From positions 868,001 to 932,000 of the forward strand of contig OY783208.1 in assembly GCA_963678705.1 (NCBI GenBank): a stretch of 64,000 bases of DNA, read 5' to 3'. The position numbers and the translations under genes were made by a program. The DNA is from Panorpa germanica (Eukaryota; Arthropoda; Insecta; Mecoptera; Panorpidae). This document shows, piece by piece, positions 54,514 to 64,000 of this stretch; the stretch's first letter is position 1, and the number at the start of each line of letters is the position of its first letter. The notes under the pieces were generated by a model. That model was not told where the DNA came from and did not search any database. It was given only the letters and a program-made list of their open reading frames with translations.

Positions 54514-57500
54514 ATGGGGAATTTAGCTACTCATTATTCAAATGTAGATAGTGATGATTCTATGGAGACTGATCAATTGGACTCCAGGAGTCATCGAAGA
54601 GCCTTCTTGGAGGCCCTCACAGAAGATTTAAGTGATGATGGTGATGGACATGAAGCTGCTACTATTCTACAACTTTTAATCAGAAGGTTAGTTTATATTT
54701 ATGAATATTTTGACAGGTTAAATAACAACCTGACATTTCATGTCATTAACGGCATAAAATTAAAGAAACTGTTGTCTTTGCTATTGTTGTTTTGTAATAA
54801 GATACCTCAATGCATTGTCTTTTTATTAATTAACCTTATCAAATGTCTCTAATGACAGTCGCGAAGGAAAATACCTTTGTCTGTTAAAACAATTAACGTT
54901 TTAAAACAATTTTCCGTTTGGAAATAGGAGCAGTGTTATATATCTTTATTAAAAGTGATACAGCAGATTTAATTCGTATAGAGGTCAAAGTTCATGGTCC
55001 TTATTAATCTGCAACACTGTTTTGGCTCTTAAATAAGTGTTCTTATTTAATCAAACTTTTAAATAAAGAGTGCTTCACTGAAACAAAATTTAAAACATTT
55101 TCTCCTCTAAAAATTGCAATAATTTTTGCTTCGATATATTCCGGCTAAGCTTAACAACATTTTACTTTCAAGAAAGCTATTTAACTAATATAATTTTACT
55201 TAAAGAAATGTAGTAATTAATTTGAAACGATCTTTGTTTTATAGCTATTCTAAAAGCTTTTATTTCTTAAAAAGGTTTTATATATGATTCTTAAAAAAAC
55301 GCGCAAAAATATAAATTCATTTTTGAAAAAATAGGTAAATTGGGTCACCAAACCTTGTACATTAAGTAAAATTGCTTACAAAACAAATGCTGTACTCAAA
55401 TTTCTTTTAAAATCGAAATTTATAATCTTTTAATTCTTGAAAATTATTACTTAAGATTGTTTTAATCCAAAAAAGGTAGTTTTCTTTTTTAAAGAGCAAT
55501 AATGTTGGTCATACAGCGTACTATTCTTTTTTCTTTATATTCTTGCTTTAATTGTTCTTGAAATTAAAAAAGTGTTGAAATTTGCTGTTCAAAGAAATAA
55601 TTGAATATATTTTTGTAGTGGACAAGTCCATATCGTGTCTTACAATGAAGATGTGACCAGACAGGGATCCAGCCTGGGCCTAGAAAATGTAAATTTACCC
55701 CCAAAAAATAAAAGGAAGCTAAATACAAAAGTTCTGGATGTAAGTTACAAAAAATAATAAAAATTTTATTAAGGAGATTCGGTCGAAGTAGAATGAAAAA
55801 CTTGCTGAAATTTTGTAAATTTGTTCTACGATAGTCAATAATTAATAAGGGTAGGTTTTCGAAACTTTTATGGAAATAATTAGTTTTAAAAACTAATTTC
55901 ATTAACTTGTGCATTTGATTGAAAATTTCATGTAAGTATCTAATGGAGAAAATTATTATTTCAATTGAATATGGTTCAGAAAACATCAAGCTTTCGATTC
56001 AAATAATACAAATAGTATGTGGAACGAAGAAATCACTAAAATCATTGATATTTTACATAAAAATAACATCACAATCATCCGCTGTTCAAAACACGATGTA
56101 AGATTTGGCAACGTAGCTTGCACAATTTTTAAAATAGTAAAGCAGCTATATTTATTTATAATTTGAAATTTTAACACTACTAATATTTTTCACAGAAAAG
56201 TGTTGTGAGCTCCGATACAAAATTAGCGTGTGGAATAAAGATAAATGAGCCTATAACCACCTCTATGGCCATTCCAGCAATATTGAAAACTCGGGAGGTA
56301 AGTTCTCTTTAAGAAAACCATTTTCCTACAGAAAGAAACCTAAGACAGTTTAAAATCTGCATCTGTTACATTTATGAATGTATTTATATTATTTTAAGGC
56401 TGCTTATTCAATTTAAACGTAAAACACTTCTTTCTTCCAAGAAATATATAAATTAAAGCGACTCTACACTTTATTTCTTTCGTATCTGCTTTTTTCTTGG
56501 CTTCTCCTTGCTTTGTTTTCTCTGTTTTCATTTCGTATTTTAATTTATCCACGCAATCTTAAAGCATACCCTTCTTGCCCTTTATTTCCATGCATGTCCT
56601 CCTTATATTACTAAGCATTCTAAACTTTCCTTTCTTGCTTTGCTTTGCTGTGATCCCCATTCTTTGTTATTCTCTATTCATATTTGTTTCTACTTCTCCT
56701 ATTACTATGTGCATTCAGATGCCTCATCTCTTTCTTATTGCTTTTTCTATTATATAGTATACATCTAACTCCTTCCCTCTTTCTTACCTCCTCGTCAGCC
56801 TATACCTCTTTTATAATACATTTAAAAAATAATAAATTATTAAAATATATTTGTTTTTCAACTAATATATATATATTTTGATAATTTTATTTTACAGGTC
56901 ATATTTATGAATTAATTATTTTTCACAGCAAGGAGTTCGAAATTTTGGAGGACTTCCTGGACAATTTTCTAAAACAGATCGAATTAAAATGAATAATTAT
57001 TATTTACCAAGTATTATGGTAAGGCAAGATCTTGCTGAATCGAAATTATTTTGTGGAATGTATTCGCAAGATGGGAACCAATTTTTATCAGCTATTCAAC
57101 GTATGTATTATGTTTATATAAGTTTAAATGCAATGGGTTTGTGTCCTATGTCTTAATTTCTATAAAAGTGTACTACATATTGATAAAGTGGGTTACTAGA
57201 ACCTCTAATGTTCAATTATTTGTTAATAACTCCTTATATGTTAGGAGATATTAACAATTAAAAAAGTCATTTTGTCTCTTTAATTATTAAAGGGATTCAA
57301 CGTTGTACACATTCCAAATGCATGTGACATCACAATCGCTGCTAACCTTACAGCTCATAAATCTCTGCAATATGTATTTATATATCAAAATATCAAATAT
57401 TATTTACAACTATTTCAAGGAACAATAAAATTCCAATATTATGTCTGCCTTAGCAGGGTTAAATAAAATAAAAACTTATTATTCTTTGACTTGACTTGAT

Positions 57501-60500
57501 TATTAGACTACTAACAGCTACAAAACATTACCACAGCACTGACCTACTCAACAAATAACTGACGTTAAAATGCATTTCATGTCATACAAATATGGCCGAC
57601 ATTTCTAGCGCTAAAACTACAATTCAAATTTTTAATTGCTATATCTCCGTCAATATTTAGATATTTAATAAAATAGACACGCCAATACACATTTATTAAC
57701 ATCAATTTCAATCAGCAATTGAAAAATCGACCACTAAAAATGAGGACACAAGCCCATTTGATATTTATTTTATTTATTAAAGATTTTTCATTTTCAGAAT
57801 CTGAGATTCGAGTTTACGACACGAATGGACCAAAATTAAAGATGACTAAAAGATTTAACGCACATGATGTTGGGTATAGTGTGATTGACACAACTTTTAG
57901 TCCTTGTGGAAAATATATTTTGTACTCTAGTTGGTCTGATAATTGTAAGTATAATTAATTAAATACAAATTAAGTAATTTGAACACGTGCTCTTATGGAG
58001 AATACACATTTGTTGGTTTAAATTCCAAACGTAATGCAGGAACTTCATGAAAATTTGATATGTTATAAAAATCGTAGTCACAGACCTCATAAAGAAAAAT
58101 GAACATTATTGACCACGTCGTTATCGAGATATTGCTATTTAAAAAGTGAATCGAACAACTACCTTAAGATCTGTAATGTTTTTATAAAGAAAAAGTTTAA
58201 ATAATTAATGAAAAAACCCCTAATTTTAATTACATACGGTTTTTTTTTATCTGTACAGCCTTTAAGATGATTCCAAAGTATAATTAGTCAGGGGCAGAGC
58301 ACCCAAATACCGCGAGGGGGTCGTGGAAGATGTAGACATAAAAAATCAGTCGAATTTAAAAACAGCAACACAAATCTTTTATTAAATCCTAGTTCAATTT
58401 TTAAGCACTGTAGCTCGGCCAAAATGTTGTTTTTTAAGTTTGTTCAGTTTCTAAATTATTATTATTATTAAACCCAACCCAAATCTTGATTAATCTTCTT
58501 TTCTTGAGACTTCTTTCTTTAATAATCTTCTTCCAAACAGAAATGAACATTATTGACCACGTCGTTATCGAGATATTATTATTTAAAAAGTGAATTTTTC
58601 AATTAATTCGAGATTATTTTATTTCTTGTAGTGCACCTTTGTAAAGTCGATGATGAGGATGTCCACATCACGTTGCCCTTGGTCCCGGATAATCACAGAT
58701 TCTGCGTCTTCTCTGTTAAGTACTCTCACGATGGAAAAGAAATCGTTGGAGGAGCTAGTGATTGTAATATTTATGTTTATGATATGGAAGCCAACAGAAG
58801 AACCCATAGAGTAAGTTGAAGATAAGTCTTTTGGGTTATTTATCTTTAATATCTCTTAAAGAACTTGTGTCCTATGTCTAAATTTCTATAAAAGTGTACT
58901 ACATATTGATAAAGTGTGTTACTAGAACCTCAAATGTTCAATTACTTGTTAATAACTCCCTATATTTCAAGAGATGTCAACAATGGGCTTGTGTCCTCAT
59001 TTTTTAGTGGTCGATTTTACAATTGTTGATTGAACTTGATGTTAATAAATGTGTATTGGCGTGTCTACTTCATTAAATATCTAAATGTTGACGGAGATAT
59101 AGCAATTAAAAGTTTGAATTGTAGTTTTAGCGCTAGAAATGGTCGGCCATATTTGTATAACGTGAAATGCATTCAAACGTCAGCTATTTGTTGAGTAGGT
59201 CAGTGCTGTGGTAATGTTTTGTAGCTGTTGGTAGTCAAATAATCAAGTCAAATCAAAGAATAATAAGTTTTTATTTTATTTAACCCTGTTACGACCGACA
59301 TAATATTGAAATTTTATTGTTCCTTGAAATAACTGTAAATAATATTTGATATTTTGATATTTAAATACATATAGCAGAGATTTATGAGCTGTAAGGTTGT
59401 GATGTCACATGCATTTGGAATGTGTACAACGTTGAATCCCTCTAATAATTAAAGAGACAAAATGACTTTTTTAATTGTTAATATCTCCTAACATATAAGG
59501 AGTTCTAGTAACCCACTTTATCAATATATAGTACACTTTTATAGAAATTAAGACATAGAACACAAGCCCATTAATAAAAACAATTAAATAAGGGTAGGTT
59601 TCCGAAACTTTTAAGAAATTAATTAGTTTTAAAAACTAATTTCATTAACTTGTGCGTTTGATGGAAAATTTCATGTAAGTATCTAATGGAGAAAATTATT
59701 ATTTCAATTGAATATGGTTCAGAAAACATCAAGCTTTCGATTCAAATAATACAAATAGTATGTGGAACGAAGAAATCACAAAATCATTGACAATTTACAT
59801 AAAAATATCAACACCAAGTGTTAATTTTTTCCTATTTAAGAACATAATGTTTATTTCAGTTCAGTGGTCATGAAGGAGATGTAAACACGGTCACGTTCTC
59901 CGATAATTCTTCACAACTTATTTACAGTGGCGGAGACGATGGATTTTGTAAGGTAGTGACATCATTAATTATATAAATCTTAGTTTAAATAAAGCCAGTG
60001 TCTACTAAATATAATAACTTCCGTTTTATTGCAGGTATGGGACAGACGTTGTACAAATGAACTCACACCGGAACCAGTTGGTGTCCTAGCGGGTCACAAA
60101 GACGGAATTACATTTATTGACTCAAGGAATGATGGTAGACACTTAATATCGAATTCAAAAGACCAAACTATTAAACTTTGGGATATAAGGTAGCGCTAAA
60201 AATACATTTTAGAGTTTTACTGTCTTTTTGACTTTGTAATGGATACATGGTTCAAGATCTAGTGGCCCATTTTGATTCAGTGTTTGATTTAAGGTGAAAG
60301 ACACTTGGTCATTTTTGATCGCGAAATATACATGGCGATATTATACAGCAGGTTAAATATTATCAAGAAAACCATATTTAAATCGTTTTATGTAAGTAAC
60401 TATAAACGCGAATCAAAATCTAAAGCTGCAATTAGTTAGATGAATAACGTATCTACATTTTAAGCTTTCTTCCACTGACTTTTAATGAGTTGGAACCGCA

Positions 60501-63353
60501 AAAATGAATATTGCTATATTTTCTAGTTAAATTCCAATTTTTCTATGACTGGGATATTATCGAATACTCTATATATTTTTAAGTTTTAAGGGTAAGTTTG
60601 AGAACCATAATAAAGGGTATAAAATTTATGACAAACCCTTGAAATGTTACCAGTCATATGTGGTTCCAACTCATTAAAAGTCAGTGGAAGAAAGCTTAAA
60701 ATGTAGATACGTTATTCATCTAACTAATTGCAGCTTTAGATTTTGATTCGCGTTTATAGTTACTTACATAAAACGATTTAAACATAAAAAAACATGTTTT
60801 TTTGATAATGTTTAACCTGCTGTATAGTGTCGCCATCTATATTTCGCGAATCAAAAATGGTTAAGTATCGTTTCACCTTAATTGAAAACACATATTTAAA
60901 ACAGGCGACTTTCTTTTCACATATTTCTTTGATTATTTGGAGTAAGAAGTTTTCTCTACAATACATTTTCAGAAGCTAAGCGTGTGGATTTATATAAAAC
61001 TGCATTGTATACTGATAAAGTTGGCTATCTTAACCTCAAATATCCAATTATTTTTATTCAATTCGCAATATTATAGAAGTTGTTAACGATTTATCAACCT
61101 TTAACATCACTGTTAAACAAGAGAAGTGCAAAAGAGATTCAGAATTAAACGTCAAAGCATCAACCCATAATGTTTCAATATAATGTCGTGATATAAAACG
61201 AAAAATAAAAGAAATATTACGCAGTAAAACTTTAAATAGATATATCTCCGTCAATTTTTGAATATTTAGTGAAATAAAAACAATAATTAATAGATTTTAT
61301 TTTGTTTAAGGTCATTTTCCAATAAGGCTGCTCAAGAATTAACAAAGAAAACTGTTTTCAATCAATCGTGGGACTACAGATGGCAAAATGTGCCAAGTGA
61401 ATGTAAGAAAAATAGTAATAACAATTGGGTTTTACAATTTAGAAATATTTACCTTATATTTTGATGCAGTTGGCTATCAGGCCATCTCTAACGTCTTAAT
61501 ATTATAGAAGACAAAACTGACGACATATTTTTGTGATTGGAATGGTGCCTCGAGTTTCGAACGCACAATTGTTGCGTTTGTTGTTCTTTTACAATTTCTT
61601 TTGCTTTTTGTAAATATAGAATATTTTTTGCATTAAATTAATCGTCTAAAGAAGCCTAAGCGTATTGCAGTAACAAAATAACTCAACACAAAACGTAAGA
61701 CTGTATTAAAGACGGTTTTGTTATCGAAGCAAAGATCTCAAGTGTTAGTGGGGCCCTAAAATGCGATCAGGATTCACTTTAACGCGGTGATTTAGTGTTG
61801 AAAACGAAGAAAACAAGTGATTCATTAGATTTACATTCATTTCAATCGATTTAAGTTCTTTATAGTTCAAATTACGAGAGTTCGGCGGCGACTCATACTT
61901 AAAACAAGTTGTGTGGTATAAACTGACGATATAACTAAAAAGCACTGACTCACTTATTTTTCTGTAAGGTATGAAGAAACGAATAAGATAAAATTCCAGG
62001 GAAGTTTTTGAAAATTTCCTATTTCGTAGAAAAAAAAAATTCTAAGACTTTTGGCGTCCTCGGATTTTTCCCTGAATTTCCTGGAAACCAGTAATTTTGG
62101 AAAAACTGGAAAAAAGTGAGCCGTTTTTTGCTGTATTACTTTTAATTCGTAAAAGATAGAAAATTCAAATTTTGCATGTGTATTAAGGTATTCAATGCTG
62201 ACATTTCTCAAAAATTAGAAATTCAAAAATTGAAGGGGTGGGTTGAAGAAATTCGGGGGCCTAGTAGGGAACTTTGGAGAAAGTTCATATTCTGGATTCT
62301 AGAATAATTAAGTATATTATTAATAAAAAAAAATTCAAAATTTCAAAATTTTATTTGGGGGCACGGGGGCAGTATTTGCCGAGAGTAAAAATTGTGCTAG
62401 AAAGTTGAAATTTTGTATATAGGCTAACCTTGGTAACTTATTTACGAATCGAAAAAAAAAATCCCAAATTTTGAAAAAAAGTTGGTCAAATAACGCATAA
62501 ATTGAAAATATTTTTTATTATTGTGCGAGTTTATTATTTCAATTTAAAAATAGAATTAAATATGAAATGTAATTACGAATTATTTTATTGGATTCAAATC
62601 ATACACGGGGGTGAACTCTAGTATATTTATACCGCTCTTACAACCTGTTTTAAATATAAGTCACCGCCGAACTCTCGTGATTTGGACTAAACCTGAGGTG
62701 CCACTATATAATCTTAATTTCCATAAAAATAACAGATAAAGTTTATAATTTGACGATAAATTTCGCTTAAACTGTGTACAATCTACAATTATGACGTCAG
62801 ACAGCGTTTGCTTATGACTTATTTGATTGATAACTTTTATTTTTTTATTTTTAGTATATAAATCAAATAGGGCACTTGAAGGGGATTCTTCAGTGATGAC
62901 GTATAGAGGACATTCAGTTCAAAAAACATTAATAAGATGTCGATTTTCTCCTCAACATAATACCGGCCAGAGATATATATATACAGGGTGTGCAGGGGGA
63001 CGTGTTATTAGTAAGTATAGTATTTTAAAAATAACTCTTATGGAGAATACACATTTATTGGTTTAAATTCCAAACGTAATGCAGGAACTTCATGAAAATT
63101 TGATATGTTATAAAAATCGTAGTCACAGACCTCATAACGAAATATGAACATTATTGACCACGTCGTTATCGAGATATTGCTATTTAAAAAGTGAAATTTT
63201 CAATTAATTTGAGAGATGAATAATCAAATTATTCTTTTTCTTTCAGTTTACGATGTTCTTAGCGGAAAAATAGTTCGAGAACTTACAGGACATCAGGATT
63301 GTGTGCGAGATGTATCTTGGCATCCTTATAAACAAGAAATAATTAGTTCTTCA
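54514..63353 (+). CDS. DCAF11: DCAF11 (WDR23), CUL4-DDB1 substrate receptor, 3' end beyond window
   Basis: Eleven exons join in frame: 54514-54686, 55619-55739, 56196-56297, 56929-57100, 57798-57944, 58632-58810, 59860-59952, 60035-60189, 61311-61402, 62855-63010 and 63247-63353, about 499 codons. The acidic N-terminus is followed by ILQLLIRR and QVHIV, then NYYLPS and ESKLFCGMYSQDGNQF, then WD40 repeats: YSVIDTTFSPCGKYILYSSWSD, FSGHEGDVNTVTFSD, VWDRR, GHKDGITFIDS, SNSKDQTIKLWDIR, MTYRGHSVQKTLIRCRFSP, LTGHQDCVRDVSWHP. The WDRR and WDIR boxes are DDB1-contact motifs. In animals DCAF11 directs CRL4 ubiquitination, including of Nrf2/SKN-1-type factors. The terminal WD blade lies past 64000. Introns carry Repeats A, B, F, G, H and J. 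Confidence 0.92.
55840..56055 (+). repeat. Repeat J in DCAF11 intron 2
   Basis: AGTTTTAAAAACTAATTTCA to GTGGAACGAAGAAATCACTA; same as 59585-59800 and inverted 51040-51235. Confidence 0.6.
56440..56810. other. Pyrimidine-rich stretch in DCAF11 intron 3
   Basis: Long C/T-rich run; the minus strand is purine-rich like a LINE ORF1 but I find no recognisable motif. Short plus-strand frames here are compositional. Confidence 0.3.
57132..57758 (+). mobile_element. Repeat A MITE, full copy, in DCAF11 intron 4
   Basis: AATGGGTTTGTGTCC to GGACACAAGCCCATT, 627 bp; its right end lies 39 nt before exon 5. Confidence 0.75.
57981..58150 (+). repeat. Repeat G in DCAF11 intron 5, copy 1
   Basis: ACACGTGCTCTTATGGAGAA to GTTATCGAGATATTGCTATT, starting 36 nt after the exon 5 donor. 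Confidence 0.6.
58541..58600 (+). repeat. Repeat G in DCAF11 intron 5, copy 2 (partial)
   Basis: GAAATGAACATTATTGACCA to AAAAAGTGAATTTTTC, ending about 30 nt before exon 6. Confidence 0.55.
58861..58980 (+). mobile_element. Repeat A fragment abutting an inverted full copy
   Basis: CTTGTGTCCTATGTCTAAAT to CAAGAGATGTCAAC, cut by the copy beginning at 58982. Confidence 0.6.
58982..59572 (-). mobile_element. Repeat A MITE, full copy, in DCAF11 intron 6
   Basis: AATGGGCTTGTGTCC at the left and AACACAAGCCCATT at the right end, 591 bp; opposite in orientation to the adjoining fragment. Confidence 0.72.
59585..59800 (+). repeat. Repeat J in DCAF11 intron 6
   Basis: AGGGTAGGTTTCCGAAACTT to AGAAATCACAAAATCATTGA, matching 55840-56055. 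Confidence 0.6.
60293..60877. mobile_element. TTAA-flanked foldback element in DCAF11 intron 8
   Basis: Ends GGTGAAAG.. and ..CGTTTCACC with TTAA on both sides (60289-60292 and 60878-60881). The arms are nearly palindromic: GTTGGAACC at about 60490 and GGTTCCAAC at about 60661, with TAGATGAATAACGTATCTAC paired outward. No transposase; piggyBac-like target. Confidence 0.7.
61005..61255. repeat. Repeat H copy in DCAF11 intron 8
   Basis: ACTGATAAAGTTGGCTATCT and ATCACTGTTAAACAAGAGAA shared with 32158-32360; the second half is shared, inverted, with 52770-52965. Confidence 0.5.
61970..62625 (-). mobile_element. Repeat B copy in DCAF11 intron 9
   Basis: 5'-truncated; ends ACGGGGGTGAACTCTAG followed by T, the same 3' border as the other copies. 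Confidence 0.6.
63034..63200 (+). repeat. Repeat G in DCAF11 intron 10
   Basis: CTCTTATGGAGAATACACAT to GAGATATTGCTATTTAAAAA; fills about 165 of the 236 nt of this intron. Confidence 0.62.
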
Positions 63354-63449
63354 GTAAGTATAAGTCCTAAAATAATACTAGTAATTCAATTACGCTTGAA
63401 AAATATGCAACACACAATACACATTTGTATGCAAAGTTTATTCTCTAAT

Positions 63450-64000
63450 TTGGTGGTCGATTTTTCAATTGTTGATTGAAATTGATGTTAATAAATGTGT
63501 ATTGGTGTGTCTATTTTATTAAATATCTAAATGTTGACGGAGATATAGCAATTAAAAGTTTGAATTGTAGTTTTAGCGCTAGAAATAGTCGGCCATATTT
63601 GTATGACGTGAAATGCATTTTAACGTCAGTTATTTGTTGAGTAGGTCAGTGCTGTGGTAATGTTTTGTAGCTGTTGGTAGTCAAATAATCAAGTCAAATC
63701 AAAGAATAATAAGATTTTATTTTATTTAACCCTGCTAAGGCAGACATAATATTGGAATTTCAGTGTTCCTTGAAATAGCTGTAAATAATATTTGATATTT
63801 TGATATATAAATACATATAGCAGAGATTTATGAGTTGTAAGGTTTGCAGCGGTTGTGATGTCACATGCATTTGGAATGTGTACAACGTTGAATCCCTTTA
63901 ATAATTAAAGAGACAAAATGACTTTTTTAATTGTTAATATCTCTGAACATGTAAGGAGTTCTAGTAACACACTTTATCAATATGTAGTACACTTTTATAG
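63450..64000 (-). mobile_element. Repeat A copy running off the window
   Basis: Begins near the TIR (GGTGGTCGATTTTTCAATTG) and continues to the last base (ACTTTTATAG), about 30 bp short of its expected end. Confidence 0.7.

Noticed and set aside
56575-56881. Plus-strand hydrophobic open frames in DCAF11 intron 3
   Set aside because: Caused by a C/T-rich tract; no conserved motif and inside a confirmed intron.
1-64000. CRISPR array, bacterial operon, rRNA or tRNA
   Set aside because: No regularly spaced short direct repeats, no operon structure and no cloverleaf sequence recognised by eye; the DNA is eukaryotic. A tRNA scan could still find one I missed.

Overview
The window is AT-rich eukaryotic DNA with spliced genes (GT..AG introns), TATA/Initiator promoters, AATAAA polyadenylation signals and dense transposable elements. 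The protein families present (ceramide desaturase, DCAF11, acylphosphatase, NTMT-type methyltransferase, THAP, BEL/Pao, Jockey-like LINEs) fit an insect. A beetle is my guess, but nothing seen proves the order. All exon borders were read by hand from splice signals, frame continuity and paralog comparison; no alignment or search was run.

Layout. (1) 0-11.7 kb: three tandem plus-strand paralogs of a small secreted protein (genes S1-S3), each with four exons and a near-identical promoter, plus an orphan upstream unit that lost its gene. (2) 12.2-14.9 kb: a frameshifted THAP-domain relic and LINE 3' ends. (3) 14.95-16.9 kb (minus): an NTMT1-like methyltransferase with a signal-peptide-like start. 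(4) 18.5-21.6 kb (plus): an acylphosphatase with a hydrophobic N-terminal extension and a 17-nt microexon. (5) 23.3-36.6 kb: four more members of the secreted family (S4-S6 minus, S7 plus). S6 and S7 form a palindrome of about 1.9-kb arms and encode identical mature proteins; S4 looks broken. (6) 39.28-53.61 kb (minus): a six-exon sphingolipid delta-4 desaturase. Its 8.2-kb last intron holds a TTAA-flanked MITE that is itself split by an intact, young BEL/Pao retrotransposon. (7) 54.51 kb to the window end (plus): DCAF11, 11 exons visible, incomplete at the 3' end, arranged head-to-head with the desaturase.

The housekeeping-type genes are unrelated in pathway. The interesting unit is the secreted family: seven copies in two groups, all with a TATA box exactly 34 nt from the A of an Initiator-like TCA, a one-exon signal peptide of about 19-22 residues, and where checked a shared 3'UTR element before the poly(A) signal. 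This suggests coordinated, abundant expression of a secreted product whose function I do not recognise.

Repeats fill most of the rest: a roughly 0.6-kb MITE (Repeat A, TIR AATGGGCTTGTGTCC, about 20 copies, several as inverted dimers), a Helitron-like element (Repeat B), LINE 3' ends (Repeat C), TTAA-flanked elements, and a roughly 165-bp sequence (Repeat G) that makes up much of several short introns.
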